From NCBI RefSeq assembly GCF_004684905.1, contig NZ_SRJC01000001.1, forward strand, positions 1,364,001 through 1,428,000: a stretch of 64,000 nucleotides of DNA, written 5' to 3'. The position numbers and the translations under genes are program-made. Positions within the stretch are counted from its first letter, which is position 1. The number at the start of each line of letters is the position of its first letter. Origin of the DNA: Halobacillus salinus. Lineage in GTDB: Bacteria > Bacillota > Bacilli > Bacillales > Halobacillaceae. The notes beneath the pieces are model-generated. The model had not been told where the DNA came from. It ran no database searches and saw nothing but the letters and a program-made list of their open reading frames with translations. Positions 44,463-55,154 of the stretch are shown here, in pieces.

Positions 44463-44627
44463 AATACATCATCCCTTCCCCCGTAGAATACCCACCTCCC
44501 CTTCCCTATAAACTCTTGATAAGAGCAGCATTTGACCTTAAGACGAGACAAATCATCGCTTCTCGTGCAAGCTCCACCTGTCCAATGATGTATTCAACCT
44601 TGAGATAAGATGATGTGAGAATGCACA

Positions 44628-44663
44628 TAAAAAAAGGACGGGCTCTTCTGCCCATCCTTTTAT
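44628..44663 (-). terminator. Terminator of the copper operon
   Basis: Minus-strand stem AAAAGGATGGGC/GCCCGTCCTTTT with a 6-base loop, one mismatch and a TTTTTTTA tail, directly after the copZ stop. Confidence 0.93.
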
Positions 44664-44664
44664 C

Positions 44665-44868
44665 TTATGCACCTACATCGTAACCCTGATCTTCAATTGC
44701 CTCTTCCATCTGCTCTACTGTAGCTGGCGCATCGTATGTTACTTCTACATCCCCTGAAGAGAGATTGACTTGAACGCTTTGCACGCCTTCTAGTTCTTTC
44801 AGAGCCTCATTCACCGCTTTCTCACAGTGACCACATGTCATTCCTTCTACTTTAATTGTCGTTTTCAT
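44665..44868 (-). CDS. copZ: Copper chaperone CopZ
   Basis: Cytosolic Cu(I) chaperone with one HMA fold, 67 residues. Copper site MTCGHC (10-15) in VEGMTCGHCEKAVNEALKEL. It delivers copper to the P-type ATPase CopA, encoded 14 bases upstream, and can release CsoR from DNA by loading it with copper. Last gene of csoR-copA-copZ. Confidence 0.96.
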   Translation of the reverse strand: MKTTIKVEGMTCGHCEKAVNEALKELEGVQSVQVNLSSGDVEVTYDAPATVEQMEEAIEDQGYDVGA

Positions 44869-44882
44869 AGTAAATCCCTCCT

Positions 44883-47255
44883 TTATAGTTTCAACCTTTT
44901 CAAACGAAGACTGTTACTTACTACGGATACCGAGCTGAATGCCATCGCTGCACCTGCCACCCAAGGAGCTAGCAGGCCAAGAGCGGCTATCGGGATCCCA
45001 GCAGAGTTATAAGCAAGCGCCCAGAACATGTTCTGTTTAATATTTTTCATTGTCTTGCCACTTAAATGTATCGCTTTACTTACGTTCAGCAAGTCTCCGC
45101 TCATTAAAGTGACGTCCGCGGTTTCTATAGCAACGTCCGTGCCCGTACCGATCGCTATACCAATATCCGCAATTGCAAGCGAAGGCGCATCATTGATTCC
45201 ATCTCCAACCATCGCCACTTTTTCTCCCTGCAGTTGGAGTTCTTTCACTTTCTCCGCTTTCTGTTCTGGTAATACTTCTGCAAACACTCCGTCGATGCCG
45301 ACTTCCTCCGCAATTGCCTTCGCGGTGAGCTCGTTGTCTCCCGTCACCATGTAGACGTTGAGTCCGAGTGCTTTCATTTCGGCAATCGCTCGTTTAGAGC
45401 TTTCCTTCACGGTATCCGCTACGGCAATGTAGCCTTTCAATTCACCGCCAACAGCAATGAACATAACCGTTTTCCCTTGCTTCTCTAATTTAGCAAACGG
45501 ATCTTCATATTCTTCAAAAGCAATCTGATGAGCTTGCATCAAACGTCGTGTCCCGATCAGGACCGTTTCACCATCCACAACCGCTTCGATACCGTACCCT
45601 GGCTTCGCTTCAAAATGAGTTGCCTCTTTTGTAACGGAACTTTCCCCATAACGGACGATTGCCTCCGCTAATGGATGCTCGGAAGCTTTCTCTGCAGCGA
45701 CTACTTTATCAATAAGACTCGTTTCGTCTTCAAAGGCTATAAAATCAGTTACTTCTGGTTTTCCATGTGTCACTGTACCTGTTTTATCAAGTAGGATTGT
45801 TGTAAGGCTTTGCGTACCTTCCAGGTATTCTCCACCTTTGAATAGGATGCCTTGCTCGGCTCCTTTACCTGTTCCGACCATGATGGATGTCGGCGTTGCC
45901 AGACCCAGCGCACATGGGCAAGCGATGACGAGCACCGCAATAGCAGCTTCAAGCGCTCCCGTAAAGTCAAAGAAAATGAGCCAGACGAAGAAGGTAACGA
46001 GAGCAATTGCCACAACGACAGGTACGAATATGCCAGAAATGCGGTCCGCGGTTCGTTGAATCGGTGCCTTAGAGCCTTGGGCTTCTTCAACAATTTTAAC
46101 GATTCCCGCGAGTGCCGTATCTTTTCCTACTTTTTCTGCAACCATTTGAAGGGTTCCATTCTGATTTATGGTAGAGCCAATGATTGGGTCCTCTTCCCTT
46201 TTTTCCACAGGAATGGATTCCCCCGTGATCATCGACTCATCAACAGAAGAGCTTCCCTTTACAACCCTTCCGTCGACCGGGATCTTCTCACCAGGCTTGA
46301 CAAGAAGTCGGTCCCCTACTTGTACTTGTTCGACGGGAATGCTTATCTCATCGCCATTTCGCAGCACTCTTGCTTCCTTTGCTTGCAAACTTAGCAATTT
46401 CGTCAGCGCTTGTGTCGTTCGTCCCTTCGCAAGCGTTTCGAATAACTTCCCTACGAGAATTAATGTAATAAGCACAGCACTAGTCTCAAAGTAAAGTTCT
46501 GGTTCTAGATTTGGATTAAGCTGCCACCGGATAGCTTCTACTACACTGTAAAAATAAGCAGCTGATGTCCCGAGCGCGACTAGAACGTCCATATTGGCAC
46601 TCTTATTAGATAAAGCACGGTACGCACCCACATAAAAAGGAGCTCCGATATAAAATTGAACTGGCGTCGCTAATGCAAACTGGATCCATGGATTCATTAA
46701 GAACCCTGGGACTGGAATGTTTCCTGGCAAGTGACCGAGCATCGTATATAAGAGAGGAAGCGATAAGAGGATGGAAATCAGCAATTGTTGCTTTTTATGC
46801 TTAATTTCCTCTTCCTTATAGGCTTTTTGCTCCTCACGGTCTTGTTTCACAACCGCTTCATAACCTAGCTTCTTCACTTTTGAAAGAATATCTTCTACGG
46901 AAACGATATTCGGGTCGTATTCGATAACTCCGGCTTCTGTTGTTAAATTAACACTCGCATCTGAAATACCATCTAAGCGGGAAAGGCTTTTCTGAATTCG
47001 AGTCGAACAGGCCGCGCAGGTCATGCCGTGTATATCGAATTCCACTTTTTCTTTTTGAACACCATATCCCAGTTTCTCAATACGGGCTTCGATGTCTTGT
47101 GGCGTCACTTTTCCTTCCTCATATGTGATACTTGCCTGTTCCATTGTAAGATTCACATTCGCTTCCACACCATCCATTTTGTTGAGGACTTTTTCAATTC
47201 TTGTGGAGCACGCAGAGCAGGTCATTCCCGTAATGGTGACATTCATCTGACTCAT
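44883..47255 (-). CDS. copA: Copper-exporting P-type ATPase CopA
   Basis: P1B-type ATPase pumping Cu(I) out of the cell. 790 residues. Two N-terminal HMA domains with C13-C16 (MTCSAC) and C80-C83 (MTCAAC), eight membrane helices, the membrane metal site [10 protein letters not shown], actuator TGES, phosphorylation site DKTGT, and the hinge [11 protein letters not shown]; the last helices hold the N-Y and M-S motifs ([15 protein letters not shown]). CPC identifies a copper (Cu+/Ag+) pump. Between csoR (12-base gap) and copZ (14-base gap). Confidence 0.97.
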   Translation of the reverse strand: MSQMNVTITGMTCSACSTRIEKVLNKMDGVEANVNLTMEQASITYEEGKVTPQDIEARIEKLGYGVQKEKVEFDIHGMTCAACSTRIQKSLSRLDGISDASVNLTTEAGVIEYDPNIVSVEDILSKVKKLGYEAVVKQDREEQKAYKEEEIKHKKQQLLISILLSLPLLYTMLGHLPGNIPVPGFLMNPWIQFALATPVQFYIGAPFYVGAYRALSNKSANMDVLVALGTSAAYFYSVVEAIRWQLNPNLEPELYFETSAVLITLILVGKLFETLAKGRTTQALTKLLSLQAKEARVLRNGDEISIPVEQVQVGDRLLVKPGEKIPVDGRVVKGSSSVDESMITGESIPVEKREEDPIIGSTINQNGTLQMVAEKVGKDTALAGIVKIVEEAQGSKAPIQRTADRISGIFVPVVVAIALVTFFVWLIFFDFTGALEAAIAVLVIACPCALGLATPTSIMVGTGKGAEQGILFKGGEYLEGTQSLTTILLDKTGTVTHGKPEVTDFIAFEDETSLIDKVVAAEKASEHPLAEAIVRYGESSVTKEATHFEAKPGYGIEAVVDGETVLIGTRRLMQAHQIAFEEYEDPFAKLEKQGKTVMFIAVGGELKGYIAVADTVKESSKRAIAEMKALGLNVYMVTGDNELTAKAIAEEVGIDGVFAEVLPEQKAEKVKELQLQGEKVAMVGDGINDAPSLAIADIGIAIGTGTDVAIETADVTLMSGDLLNVSKAIHLSGKTMKNIKQNMFWALAYNSAGIPIAALGLLAPWVAGAAMAFSSVSVVSNSLRLKRLKL

Positions 47256-47267
47256 CGTTCCGCCTCC

Positions 47268-47585
47268 TTACTTAGAGAATTGCTGAATGACTTTCATCAA
47301 TTCATCAATAGCTTCTTCGCCTTCCCCTTTTTTGATTGCATCCGACACGCAGTGGTGTGTGTGACGCTCCATCAGGGAATAGCCTACTTTATTAAGAGCT
47401 TTTGTGACAGCAGATATCTGGACTAACGTATCGACACAATACCGGTCATCTTCCACCATCTTCTGAATGCCTCGGATTTGACCCTCTATTCTCTTTAGTC
47501 GATTGTTAATGGCTTTCTTCTCATCATCCGTTCTAGGTTTTACTGGTGACTTGCCGCTACTTTCCGGCAATTGATGTTCACACAT
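47268..47585 (-). CDS. csoR: Copper-sensing repressor CsoR
   Basis: All-helical tetrameric repressor of copper efflux genes. 105 residues. The Cu(I) triad C50, H75, C79 shows the canonical spacing (C...H-x3-C; RYCVDTLVQ and ERHTHHCVS), which separates it from RcnR/FrmR relatives. RLKRIEGQIRGIQKMVEDD is the family helix. A canonical promoter with a GC-rich box in its spacer lies just upstream, so it represses itself with copA and copZ. Confidence 0.95.
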   Translation of the reverse strand: MCEHQLPESSGKSPVKPRTDDEKKAINNRLKRIEGQIRGIQKMVEDDRYCVDTLVQISAVTKALNKVGYSLMERHTHHCVSDAIKKGEGEEAIDELMKVIQQFSK

Positions 47586-47609
47586 CGATCATCACTCCTT
47601 CTAACAATT

Positions 47610-47639
47610 ACTATACCCCCGTTATGTATATATAGTCAA
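47610..47639 (-). promoter_or_regulatory. csoR-copAZ promoter with CsoR box
   Basis: TTGACT and TATAGT separated by 18 bases on the minus strand; the spacer ends in TACATAACGGGGGTA, similar on one side to the CsoR operator TACCC-N5-GGGTA known from B. subtilis copZA. Binding here would cover the promoter. Confidence 0.65.
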
Positions 47640-47678
47640 ACCCTTTGATTGCAACATGTTTATTCTAAACAGATGTTA

Positions 47679-47688
47679 GGGTATAGTA
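47679..47688 (+). promoter_or_regulatory. GGGTATAGTA box in the DUF4396 promoter
   Basis: The 10-mer GGGTATAGTA, holding a TATAGT -10 (with TTTATT 17 bases upstream), is identical to the one in the divergent csoR promoter 60 bases away. This hints at shared copper control. Confidence 0.45.
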
Positions 47689-47717
47689 TTTCTAAAAATT
47701 ACGAATGAGGTGTCACT

Positions 47718-48374
47718 ATGTTACAAATCATTGCTTGGATCGCTTTGTCGATTGGAATCCTTTCATCTATTATCATTACCATCGATGTCATCAGACATCC
47801 TCAGATGATGACGATCATGAATATCGTCTGGCCAATCAACGGTTGGTTTTTCGGACCATTCGCTTTATGGACCTATTTCAAATGGGGAAGATTAAAAGCT
47901 AAAGACAACCAGAAAGAAGATACACGAGGAAGACCTGAAAAAGTGTTCGTATCTACTAGCCACTGCTCTGCAGGATGTTCTTTCGGAGATGCTGTCGGCG
48001 TGCCGATTGTTGCCATCACAGGACTTGCCATTGCAGGTTCCACTCTATTTGCTCATTATGTAGTAGAATTTGTGCTAGCATACGTATTCGGGGTATTGTT
48101 TCAATTCTATGCGATTTACCCAATGAACAAAGAAGCAGGCGCAGCCAATGCCATTAAATCTGCAATCAAAGCTGATTCCCTATCACTGATAGCATTTGAA
48201 GTGGGGATGTTCGGTTGGATGGCACTTGTCCATTTTGTTTTCTTCGCTGAGCCACCTAAACCGACAGAAGCAACCTACTGGTTCATGATGCAGATTGCCA
48301 TGATCCTTGGTTTCTTGACAAGTTATCCGGCAAACTGGCTTCTAGTGAGAAAAGGTATAAAAGAGGAAATGTAA
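47718..48374 (+). CDS. DUF4396 membrane protein
   Basis: A 218-residue membrane protein of the DUF4396 family, function unknown. About six helices: 4-22, 33-53, 90-112, 117-137, 157-180, 190-208. After the second helix comes a cysteine-containing loop STSHCSAGCSFGDAVG whose C-x3-C plus His could bind a metal, and the end FLTSYPANWLLVRKGIKEE is the family signature. Divergent from csoR with a shared promoter motif, which suggests a role in copper handling; this is inference. AGGTGTC precedes the ATG. Confidence 0.85.
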   Translation: MLQIIAWIALSIGILSSIIITIDVIRHPQMMTIMNIVWPINGWFFGPFALWTYFKWGRLKAKDNQKEDTRGRPEKVFVSTSHCSAGCSFGDAVGVPIVAITGLAIAGSTLFAHYVVEFVLAYVFGVLFQFYAIYPMNKEAGAANAIKSAIKADSLSLIAFEVGMFGWMALVHFVFFAEPPKPTEATYWFMMQIAMILGFLTSYPANWLLVRKGIKEEM

Positions 48375-48382
48375 GTGATGTA

Positions 48383-48419
48383 GGGTATAGTCTGGTCTCG
48401 CCAAGGCTATACCCCTTTT
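48383..48419 (+). terminator. Terminator of the DUF4396 gene
   Basis: Stem GGGTATAG/CTATACCC, with weaker pairing inside its 16-base loop, followed by CTTTTG. The arm repeats the GGGTATAG motif of the two promoters upstream. Confidence 0.65.
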
Positions 48420-48707
48420 GCTGTTACACAACAAAGCCTTTGCAATTCATACAAAGGACTCTCTAAAATAAATAATACGAACGCCTCTCGGACATTTCAG
48501 AGAGGATGACAAAGGAAAATGACCGTTACAAGCTCGATCTATTACATTTTTCAGGATACAATAGTTGAAAATGTCAGAGAGAAGCGTCTTCTTTAACCTA
48601 TTGAACGCTCTTATAAGGAGAATGGTCACAGAGGATGTTCTTATCTGACTTTTTAATTGATGAGATGGCCTGAAATGTAACCAACCATTGTAAAAGGAGG
48701 CAAGGTG
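48420..48707. other. Gap of about 290 bases before the Mph-like gene
   Basis: No gene seen. It holds a dyad CCTCTC/GAGAGG at about 48483-48505 and a possible plus-strand -10 (TACAAT at 48557). A long minus-strand frame here overlaps the next gene antisense and has no ribosome site; it is not called. Confidence 0.4.
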
Positions 48708-49589
48708 ATGAATCCATGGGATGCCACCCACCCAACCACCATTAGCCAAGCAAAAGAGAAACTCAAGCAATTCAAGGACCTCGAACCTCACCACATAGAA
48801 CTGATCGGAACTGGATTCGATCATACGGTTTATGCAGTAAACCATCAATATGCTTTCCGCTTCCCTCGGAGGAAAATGGGATATGAAGCGATGCTTACAG
48901 AAAGCAATGTTTTGCATCAACTTGTCAACTGCAATCTGCCTATCCCCATTCCACAGCCTGTCTATTCAGGTCAAGCCTCACAAGATGACTTCCCATTTGT
49001 TGGGTTTACCCTTCTTGAAGGCAACGTTCTAACAGATGAAGACGACACAGCATTAGTTTCGAAAGAAGGAAAACGACTCGGCCAATTTCTGAAGCATTTA
49101 CACAGTCTCAACGTAACAGCACCCCCTGACCACCTAAACCGACTTTCTATTAAAGTTAGAAAACCGAAATTAATCCATGCTCTCCAACACGTTCAATCGT
49201 TCCTTCCGAAGGCTGTTTCCAATCAACTTAATTGTTTCCTTACCAATATAACAACATCTTCTAATCCTAAAGGGACTACCTTCGTTCACGGTGACTTTCA
49301 CCCTAAGAACGTCGTGGTAAAGAATGGATTCATTTCCGGAATAATTGATTGGGGAGATGCTCACATCGGACACCCTGCCATTGACCTTGCTTTTATATTT
49401 ATGGCAATTCCAGGTGAAAATCGTGAAGATTTCTTTAATGAATATGGAGCTATTGATAAGCAAACCGAAGAGATGGCTAGATTCCGAGCCTTGTTCACAT
49501 CTGTTATGCTGCTTCAATATGCCACCGACATGGATGATGACAATGTGAAACGTTGGGCATTAGTTGGAATAGAGAATGCATTAGAATGA
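48708..49589 (+). CDS. Macrolide 2'-phosphotransferase-like kinase
   Basis: A 293-residue kinase of the APH superfamily closest in layout to macrolide phosphotransferases (Mph/BmpH): IELIGTGFDHTVYAVNHQYA as nucleotide loop, FRFPRRKMGYEAMLTE with the lysine/glutamate pair, FVHGDFHPKNVVVK as catalytic loop and IIDWGDAHIGHPAIDLAF as metal site. LPIPIPQPVYSG and FVGFTLLEG are also typical of Mph. The ATG is 7 bases after AAAGGAGG. Macrolide phosphorylation is likely from the motifs but unproven. Confidence 0.82.
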   Translation: MNPWDATHPTTISQAKEKLKQFKDLEPHHIELIGTGFDHTVYAVNHQYAFRFPRRKMGYEAMLTESNVLHQLVNCNLPIPIPQPVYSGQASQDDFPFVGFTLLEGNVLTDEDDTALVSKEGKRLGQFLKHLHSLNVTAPPDHLNRLSIKVRKPKLIHALQHVQSFLPKAVSNQLNCFLTNITTSSNPKGTTFVHGDFHPKNVVVKNGFISGIIDWGDAHIGHPAIDLAFIFMAIPGENREDFFNEYGAIDKQTEEMARFRALFTSVMLLQYATDMDDDNVKRWALVGIENALE

Positions 49590-49706
49590 AACCCTCCCCC
49601 AACTTCCCAACATTACGTTCCATACCAAGAGAAAACATTTGTTTCGAGACTCGATATATCTTATGATAGGAAGAGTCTATATTTTGCACGAAGAGAGGAA
49701 TGAGCC

Positions 49707-51875
49707 ATGGCCACTGGTAGAATCAAACAGCCATATATCATACGCCGTGTACTTGCATCCGACCCCGGAAGGAAAAGGTTGTTTCAGTCCGGCAAAGCAA
49801 CACTCAGTTTAATTACATCTGTCTTCATAAGCCAATTGATTCTGAACCTTCTAGGCCAACCCGCCCTGCTTCCTTCTATTATTTCTGGAATGGCCGGCAT
49901 GATGGGGATCATGGTGGTAATGGATGATACAAAAAAGAAAAAGCAAATTACTACTCTTCTACTGGGATTAGCCGCAGCTTCAGGAGTCACTGTCGGTTCA
50001 TTACTGGCATCAGAAGCAGTACTCGTCTCGGCACTCATGGTGCTTGTGATCTTCTCAAGCTTTTACTTCTCTAGATTCGGTAGCCGCTACTTTTCTCTTG
50101 GGATGATCAGCTTTTTCACTGTATATTTGTCCTCGTTTCTCAAGCTATCTCCCGATCAGTTTCCTTGGTTTTATTTGACGATCATGATCGGTATCACCTC
50201 AGCCTATCTATACAACTTCGTTTTATTCCGAGATTCCGTTCAAACGTTAAGAAGAAGCATGAATTCCTTCCACAAACAAGCGAACCTGACCTTCCAGCTT
50301 CTTATGGAAGTGATTGAAGATCAAGAATACAAAGAATCACGAAGAAAAACGGTATTGTATAATGTGAAAAAATTGAGAGAGTACGCCAATCACGTTTCAA
50401 CAGATGTAAACGCCAATGATATAAGAGAAATTTGGCCGGGCCTTAGCCCACGTCAACTCAAGTTGTATGTCTTTGATACATCCATGCTTGTCGCAACGCT
50501 TGCTGACAGCTTAACTCAGTTGAAACAAGACCATGCATTTGAAATGAAGGAAATACGAATTATCCTGGTCAAGTTAATAAGAATCCTACAGCAATCTGAA
50601 GTGCTGAACCCGAAGTATGCGAAACAGGACCTTGAAGAGGCGAAACTTGTAGTACAGGATTTACAGAAGCGAACTCGTGCTTATTTTGACAGACAGGAAG
50701 CACCGGAGGGATGGCAATATCTGATTCTCCGTATCGAAGCGATGGCGGACCACGTTACAGAAGGTGCCTTAGGTATTCAGATGTCTCTTCAATCGAAGGC
50801 AGAAGTCGAACCTGAAGCTGAAAAAGAGGAAAATTCCGAAGCAAATGAAGAAGAGAATCAACCAGGATTGAAACCTACTACAAAAAAAGCGATCCAATCT
50901 ATCATTGCTGGTGCTATCGCAATTGTGGTCGGCTACATTATATCCCCCATTCAGCCGTACTGGGTCGTTTTGACAACATTCATTGTTCAGCTCGGAACAG
51001 AAACAGTCGGGAAAACGTACTTAAAGGGATTTGAACGATCCCTAGGTACGGTAATCGGTGCGATCATCGGCTTCGGCCTCGCACAGATGGTTTCAGGTCA
51101 ACCTGTTCTAGAAGTGACCCTCATCTTCACTTTCATCTTTTTTGCATTCTATTTGTTTACGGTATCCTACACGATTATGAGCTTGTTCATCACGATGTTG
51201 ATTGCGTTTATGTACGACCTCATGCTTGGTGGTATCAGCTATCAGCTGCTTGGAGCACGTGTTATCGATACCATTGCCGGAGCAGCAATTGCCCTCGGCG
51301 TGTCAGCATTCATCTTTCCTACGAAAACGATGGACAAAGTTTCGGATGCTTTCGTCGATTATTTGAATGAACTAGAAAGTTATGTAACTGCCTATCTGAG
51401 CAGCTTCCAACAAAAAGAAGAAGTGAAAAATCTGGCGGAGTATGGATTTCGTTTGGATGAGAAGCTCCAATCGATCGAAGAAGCAGCCAAACCCATTTTA
51501 CAGGGGCCAGGTGGCAAGAAGTATTCCGGTCTACCCCGTCGAGTGACAGTATTCACAGCAATCAACTACTACGCTAAGCACCTTGTCGCTTCGTCTTACC
51601 AAAAACATGTCATTGAATCAGAGGAAATGAAGGATCTTTTAGAAGAACTGGAGCAGGTGTTTACGCACAACCTCCAAGTCTTAAAGAGTATCCTTGAACA
51701 CGATGATCAAGAGATGGAATGGAAGGGTTTAAAGGAAATTCGTTCAAAGATTGAATATTTGGCACCAAAACCAAATGAAAGTCAAGTGGACCTTATCCAC
51801 CACCTTTATTATATTTGGAAAATGAACGAAGCCTTCCGTCTACTTGTTGAGAAGGAACGACAGGAATTACGTTAA
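49707..51875 (+). CDS. FUSC family (aromatic acid exporter-like) membrane protein
   Basis: A 722-residue membrane protein with two halves typical of the FUSC/YccS/AaeB group: five to six helices at about 30-170, a helical cytosolic region with a very acidic linker (EPEAEKEENSEANEEENQPG), a second set of helices at about 395-535 with PYWVVLTTFIVQLGTETVGK and SLGTVIGAIIGFGLAQM, then a coiled-coil tail. Relatives export aromatic acids or are of unknown role. Single gene; a 16-bp terminator stem follows. GAAGAGAGGAATGAGCC precedes the ATG. Confidence 0.85.
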   Translation: MATGRIKQPYIIRRVLASDPGRKRLFQSGKATLSLITSVFISQLILNLLGQPALLPSIISGMAGMMGIMVVMDDTKKKKQITTLLLGLAAASGVTVGSLLASEAVLVSALMVLVIFSSFYFSRFGSRYFSLGMISFFTVYLSSFLKLSPDQFPWFYLTIMIGITSAYLYNFVLFRDSVQTLRRSMNSFHKQANLTFQLLMEVIEDQEYKESRRKTVLYNVKKLREYANHVSTDVNANDIREIWPGLSPRQLKLYVFDTSMLVATLADSLTQLKQDHAFEMKEIRIILVKLIRILQQSEVLNPKYAKQDLEEAKLVVQDLQKRTRAYFDRQEAPEGWQYLILRIEAMADHVTEGALGIQMSLQSKAEVEPEAEKEENSEANEEENQPGLKPTTKKAIQSIIAGAIAIVVGYIISPIQPYWVVLTTFIVQLGTETVGKTYLKGFERSLGTVIGAIIGFGLAQMVSGQPVLEVTLIFTFIFFAFYLFTVSYTIMSLFITMLIAFMYDLMLGGISYQLLGARVIDTIAGAAIALGVSAFIFPTKTMDKVSDAFVDYLNELESYVTAYLSSFQQKEEVKNLAEYGFRLDEKLQSIEEAAKPILQGPGGKKYSGLPRRVTVFTAINYYAKHLVASSYQKHVIESEEMKDLLEELEQVFTHNLQVLKSILEHDDQEMEWKGLKEIRSKIEYLAPKPNESQVDLIHHLYYIWKMNEAFRLLVEKERQELR

Positions 51876-51877
51876 AA

Positions 51878-51925
51878 AACAAACAGACTCTAGAGGAGCC
51901 AACGCCTCTAGAGTCTGTTTTTTAT
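51878..51925. terminator. Bidirectional terminator between FUSC and CYP102A genes
   Basis: Perfect 16-bp stem AAACAGACTCTAGAGG/CCTCTAGAGTCTGTTT with an 8-base loop and flanking A and T tracts. Confidence 0.96.
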
Positions 51926-51957
51926 TAGGATTAACTTGAGTTCAGGACTTCCTACCT

Positions 51958-54900
51958 TTAGATGCCTGCCCAAACATCCTTCGCGAAGCGCCCTTGTTCT
52001 TGCAATTCATCTAACCATTGCGATGCCTCGTCTTCACTCTTATTGTACTGATCAGCAAAAGCACGTTTCAACGTGCCTTCCACCTCTGGAGCCATCTTAC
52101 TTCCATCTCCACAAATGTAGAGATGTCCACCTTGGTCTAATAATGCAATCAAAGATTCGGATTCTTGATGCATAAGTTGTTGAACATACGTCTTCTCTGT
52201 TCCATCTTTACGCGAGAAAGCGGTATGGAGTGTGACAATCCCTTCTCGTTCGTAATGCTTCATTTCTTCTTGATAAAGGAAGTCGCACTCGTTGCGGCAA
52301 CCGAAGTAAAGGTGTGCTTCTCCTACGGTATCCCCGCTCTGTTTCATTACACTACGCGCTTGTAAGAAACCTCGGAAAGGAGCGATTCCTGTCCCCGGAC
52401 CTACCATAACAATCGGAGTTTGCGGGTCTTCGGGTAACTGGAAGTTCGTTTCCGGTGTACGTATGAACATCAAGATCTCCTGCCCCTGCTGTTGGTCAAC
52501 TAAATAATTGGATGCAACCCCTTCATAGTCTCCTAAACCACTCCAAGCAGGTCCCTGGACGACAGCGACGGTAATCGTTGCTTTATCTGGGCTCACTTTA
52601 GGAGAACTTGAAATGGAATAATACCTCGGCTTAAGGGCTGGTAGTAATTCAAGGAATTTCTCAAACGGCATTTCGCATGCTTCATATCTTTCTAGTAAAT
52701 CTAGCATGGATAGACGCTTATTCAACACTTCTGCCTGATACACCCCTTCTTCCAGCAATGCTTCTAGTTCCACTTTATGCGGTGGGCATACCGTATAAGC
52801 AGCAAGCTCTCTGATTTGAGCTCGGGTAGCTGCGTTTTGCACCTCTACACTATAGGTCAACAAGTCTCCTAAACTGACAGGCCGGTCCATAGGTAAGTGA
52901 GGAGTACTTCTTCCGCTTGCTGTCAGCATCACATGATCATTCTCATTCAATGAGAATCGGTTCAAGATCCGATCGACATTATTCCTACTGTTCGCAGGAA
53001 GCACCCCTAAATGATCTCCTTCTTGATAACTGACCCCTTCAGGCAGTGAGACTTCTACATGTCTAGTACTTCTTCCACTATCAGATGACTGCAATTCTTT
53101 GTTCTCAATAACTGTCGCATGAACCGCTTCATAGGAACGCGCAAGTGGAGAGCCTCCGAACCCTTTGACGAATTCAAGGCTCAGTGTACTCTTCTCTTTT
53201 TCTACGCTCTCATCCACTTTCAAACCGAAGTGATCGATCGCATCGTGCCACATCGCTTCTTTCCATTGATCAAGCTTCTCCTCGAAATCACCGCTCACAT
53301 CACCTTCTCCTCGTTTCGTAAAGCGGGTTGCTCCTTTTGCTTCGAGCTGCTCATCAATCCACCTTGGTACGTTCTGGTACGTGCTTGCCCAGTTGTGATC
53401 CCCGCATCCGAACACGGCATACTCGACACCCTCCAGTTCATCCGCCTTCAATTCTTCCAGCCACTGAACGAATTGCCCTGCGTTACTTGGCGGCTTGCCG
53501 TTGTAGGAAGACGTTACAATCAAAACGGCTCCTTCTTTAGGAAGCGTACCAATCTGGTCATTCAGAGCGGCTACATTTGTTTTAACACCGTGGAGAGCCG
53601 CAGTGTCAGCTAGTTCTCGAGCGACGCCTTCCGCAGTGCCCATATCTGAGCCATACAATACGAGTAGCGGGCGATCATTCAACCCTTGTATTGAGGCAGG
53701 TTGTGCATCTTTTTCCACTCCCCCTTGTTGATTTTCTTCAGGAGTGGAAGTTGTGAACTGAAAGCTTTGTCTAGGCTTCACCTGAATCGTAAAGTCTCCT
53801 GGCTTAAGCGTTAAAGTCTGCTTCACATCAAGCTCATACTGTTTGTGGTCAATGAATTCAAAGTGCTTAAACAACATCCCGAGTACTAGTGTCGCCTCAT
53901 GCAGAGCAAACTGCATTCCTATACATGCGCGCTGCCCATTTCCGAATGGTTTATAAGTATGATGTGGCACTTGATCCGGATCTTCAAAGCGCTCCGGACG
54001 GAATTCTTCTGCATCTTCACCCCAAGCATTTTTGTCCCTATGGAGTTGTGGAATGAGGACCGTTAATTTTTCGCCTTTTTCAACCGGATACTCTCCTCCG
54101 ATGATCGTATCCTCTTTGGAGTATAAACTGAACGCTGGAGCGGTCGGCCATAGACGCAAGGCTTCATTCAATATCATACGAACGTATTTTAAGTTCAACA
54201 CTTCCTTATAAGTAGGTGTTGAGCCCGTGAAGACTTCATCTACCTCCTCATAAGCTTTTTGCATTTTTTCAGGATTTTTCATTAAGTAATACAAGGCGAA
54301 TGATAGTAACCCACTAGTAGTTTCATGTCCTGCAATCAGGAATGTAATAATTTGATAACGAATATTCTCATCATCCAGTTTCTCCCCTGTTTCGGGATCC
54401 TTCACGTTTAACATCCGGGCAAGTAAGTCATTATCCACTGGTTTTTCTTCCGCTTTTCGCTCAGCAATAATCCGGTCGACAAGACTATACATCACTTGAA
54501 TATCATGATTGAACTGTCTCTTCGTTCGAATCATTAATTTATCCTGGACATCTAACCGTTGCAGCTGATGCATCGCTTCATCCAAAGCCCTTACCATGCT
54601 TTTAATGAAAGGGTGCGGCACTTCACGGTAATAACTATTGAAACGGTAGTTAAAACCGCATAGTCCAATGGTGTCTAATGTCAGTCTTGTCATGTCTTCC
54701 GGCACATCAACGACCTCATTAGGGTTCAGCCGCTCCCATTTCTGGACAAGCTGACTTCCAATATCAACCATCATGTCATGATAATCTTTCATCGCCCGTT
54801 GGCTGAAAGTAGGCATCAAGATATTGTGGGCTTTCTGCCAGTTCTTTTCATGTGTCCAACTGGTAAAGAGTCCATCTCCACCAAAGGCGCGAACTTTCTG

Positions 54901-55131
54901 CAGGGCCCCTTCAATACTTTTATCAAAGCGTGACTCATCACATACTTCCTGGACTAACTCATGACCAGAAACCATCGTGGCGGTCCCACTAGGTGTTTGG
55001 AGTTTGAAGATATCTCCATATTCTTCAGCCATTTCAATGAAGGAAAGGATCGGTTTATCCTTGTCGATCAACGGTACGTTTCCTAATGGCCCATATGTTT
55101 TTGGTTGTGGGATACTTTTTGTTTCACTCAT
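51958..55131 (-). CDS. Self-sufficient cytochrome P450/NADPH-P450 reductase (CYP102A type)
   Basis: Fused fatty acid hydroxylase of the P450 BM3 class, adding hydroxyl near the omega end of long-chain fatty acids with NADPH and O2. 1057 residues. P450 domain 1-~470 with the oxygen-binding AGHETTSG, the ExxR helix EALR and heme cysteine in [15 protein letters not shown] (about residue 400); FMN flavodoxin domain from [28 protein letters not shown] reductase with [24 protein letters not shown] and [13 protein letters not shown], ending DVWAGI. Length and ending match CYP102A1-A3. Cotranscribed with, and probably repressed by, the MarR protein 23 bases upstream. Confidence 0.96.
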   Translation of the reverse strand: MSETKSIPQPKTYGPLGNVPLIDKDKPILSFIEMAEEYGDIFKLQTPSGTATMVSGHELVQEVCDESRFDKSIEGALQKVRAFGGDGLFTSWTHEKNWQKAHNILMPTFSQRAMKDYHDMMVDIGSQLVQKWERLNPNEVVDVPEDMTRLTLDTIGLCGFNYRFNSYYREVPHPFIKSMVRALDEAMHQLQRLDVQDKLMIRTKRQFNHDIQVMYSLVDRIIAERKAEEKPVDNDLLARMLNVKDPETGEKLDDENIRYQIITFLIAGHETTSGLLSFALYYLMKNPEKMQKAYEEVDEVFTGSTPTYKEVLNLKYVRMILNEALRLWPTAPAFSLYSKEDTIIGGEYPVEKGEKLTVLIPQLHRDKNAWGEDAEEFRPERFEDPDQVPHHTYKPFGNGQRACIGMQFALHEATLVLGMLFKHFEFIDHKQYELDVKQTLTLKPGDFTIQVKPRQSFQFTTSTPEENQQGGVEKDAQPASIQGLNDRPLLVLYGSDMGTAEGVARELADTAALHGVKTNVAALNDQIGTLPKEGAVLIVTSSYNGKPPSNAGQFVQWLEELKADELEGVEYAVFGCGDHNWASTYQNVPRWIDEQLEAKGATRFTKRGEGDVSGDFEEKLDQWKEAMWHDAIDHFGLKVDESVEKEKSTLSLEFVKGFGGSPLARSYEAVHATVIENKELQSSDSGRSTRHVEVSLPEGVSYQEGDHLGVLPANSRNNVDRILNRFSLNENDHVMLTASGRSTPHLPMDRPVSLGDLLTYSVEVQNAATRAQIRELAAYTVCPPHKVELEALLEEGVYQAEVLNKRLSMLDLLERYEACEMPFEKFLELLPALKPRYYSISSSPKVSPDKATITVAVVQGPAWSGLGDYEGVASNYLVDQQQGQEILMFIRTPETNFQLPEDPQTPIVMVGPGTGIAPFRGFLQARSVMKQSGDTVGEAHLYFGCRNECDFLYQEEMKHYEREGIVTLHTAFSRKDGTEKTYVQQLMHQESESLIALLDQGGHLYICGDGSKMAPEVEGTLKRAFADQYNKSEDEASQWLDELQEQGRFAKDVWAGI

Positions 55132-55154
55132 ACTCCGTCATCCTTTCGTTAACC

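Noticed and set aside
48447-48920. Minus-strand 157-codon frame
   Set aside because: No ribosome site, atypical composition and antisense overlap with a well-supported kinase gene.
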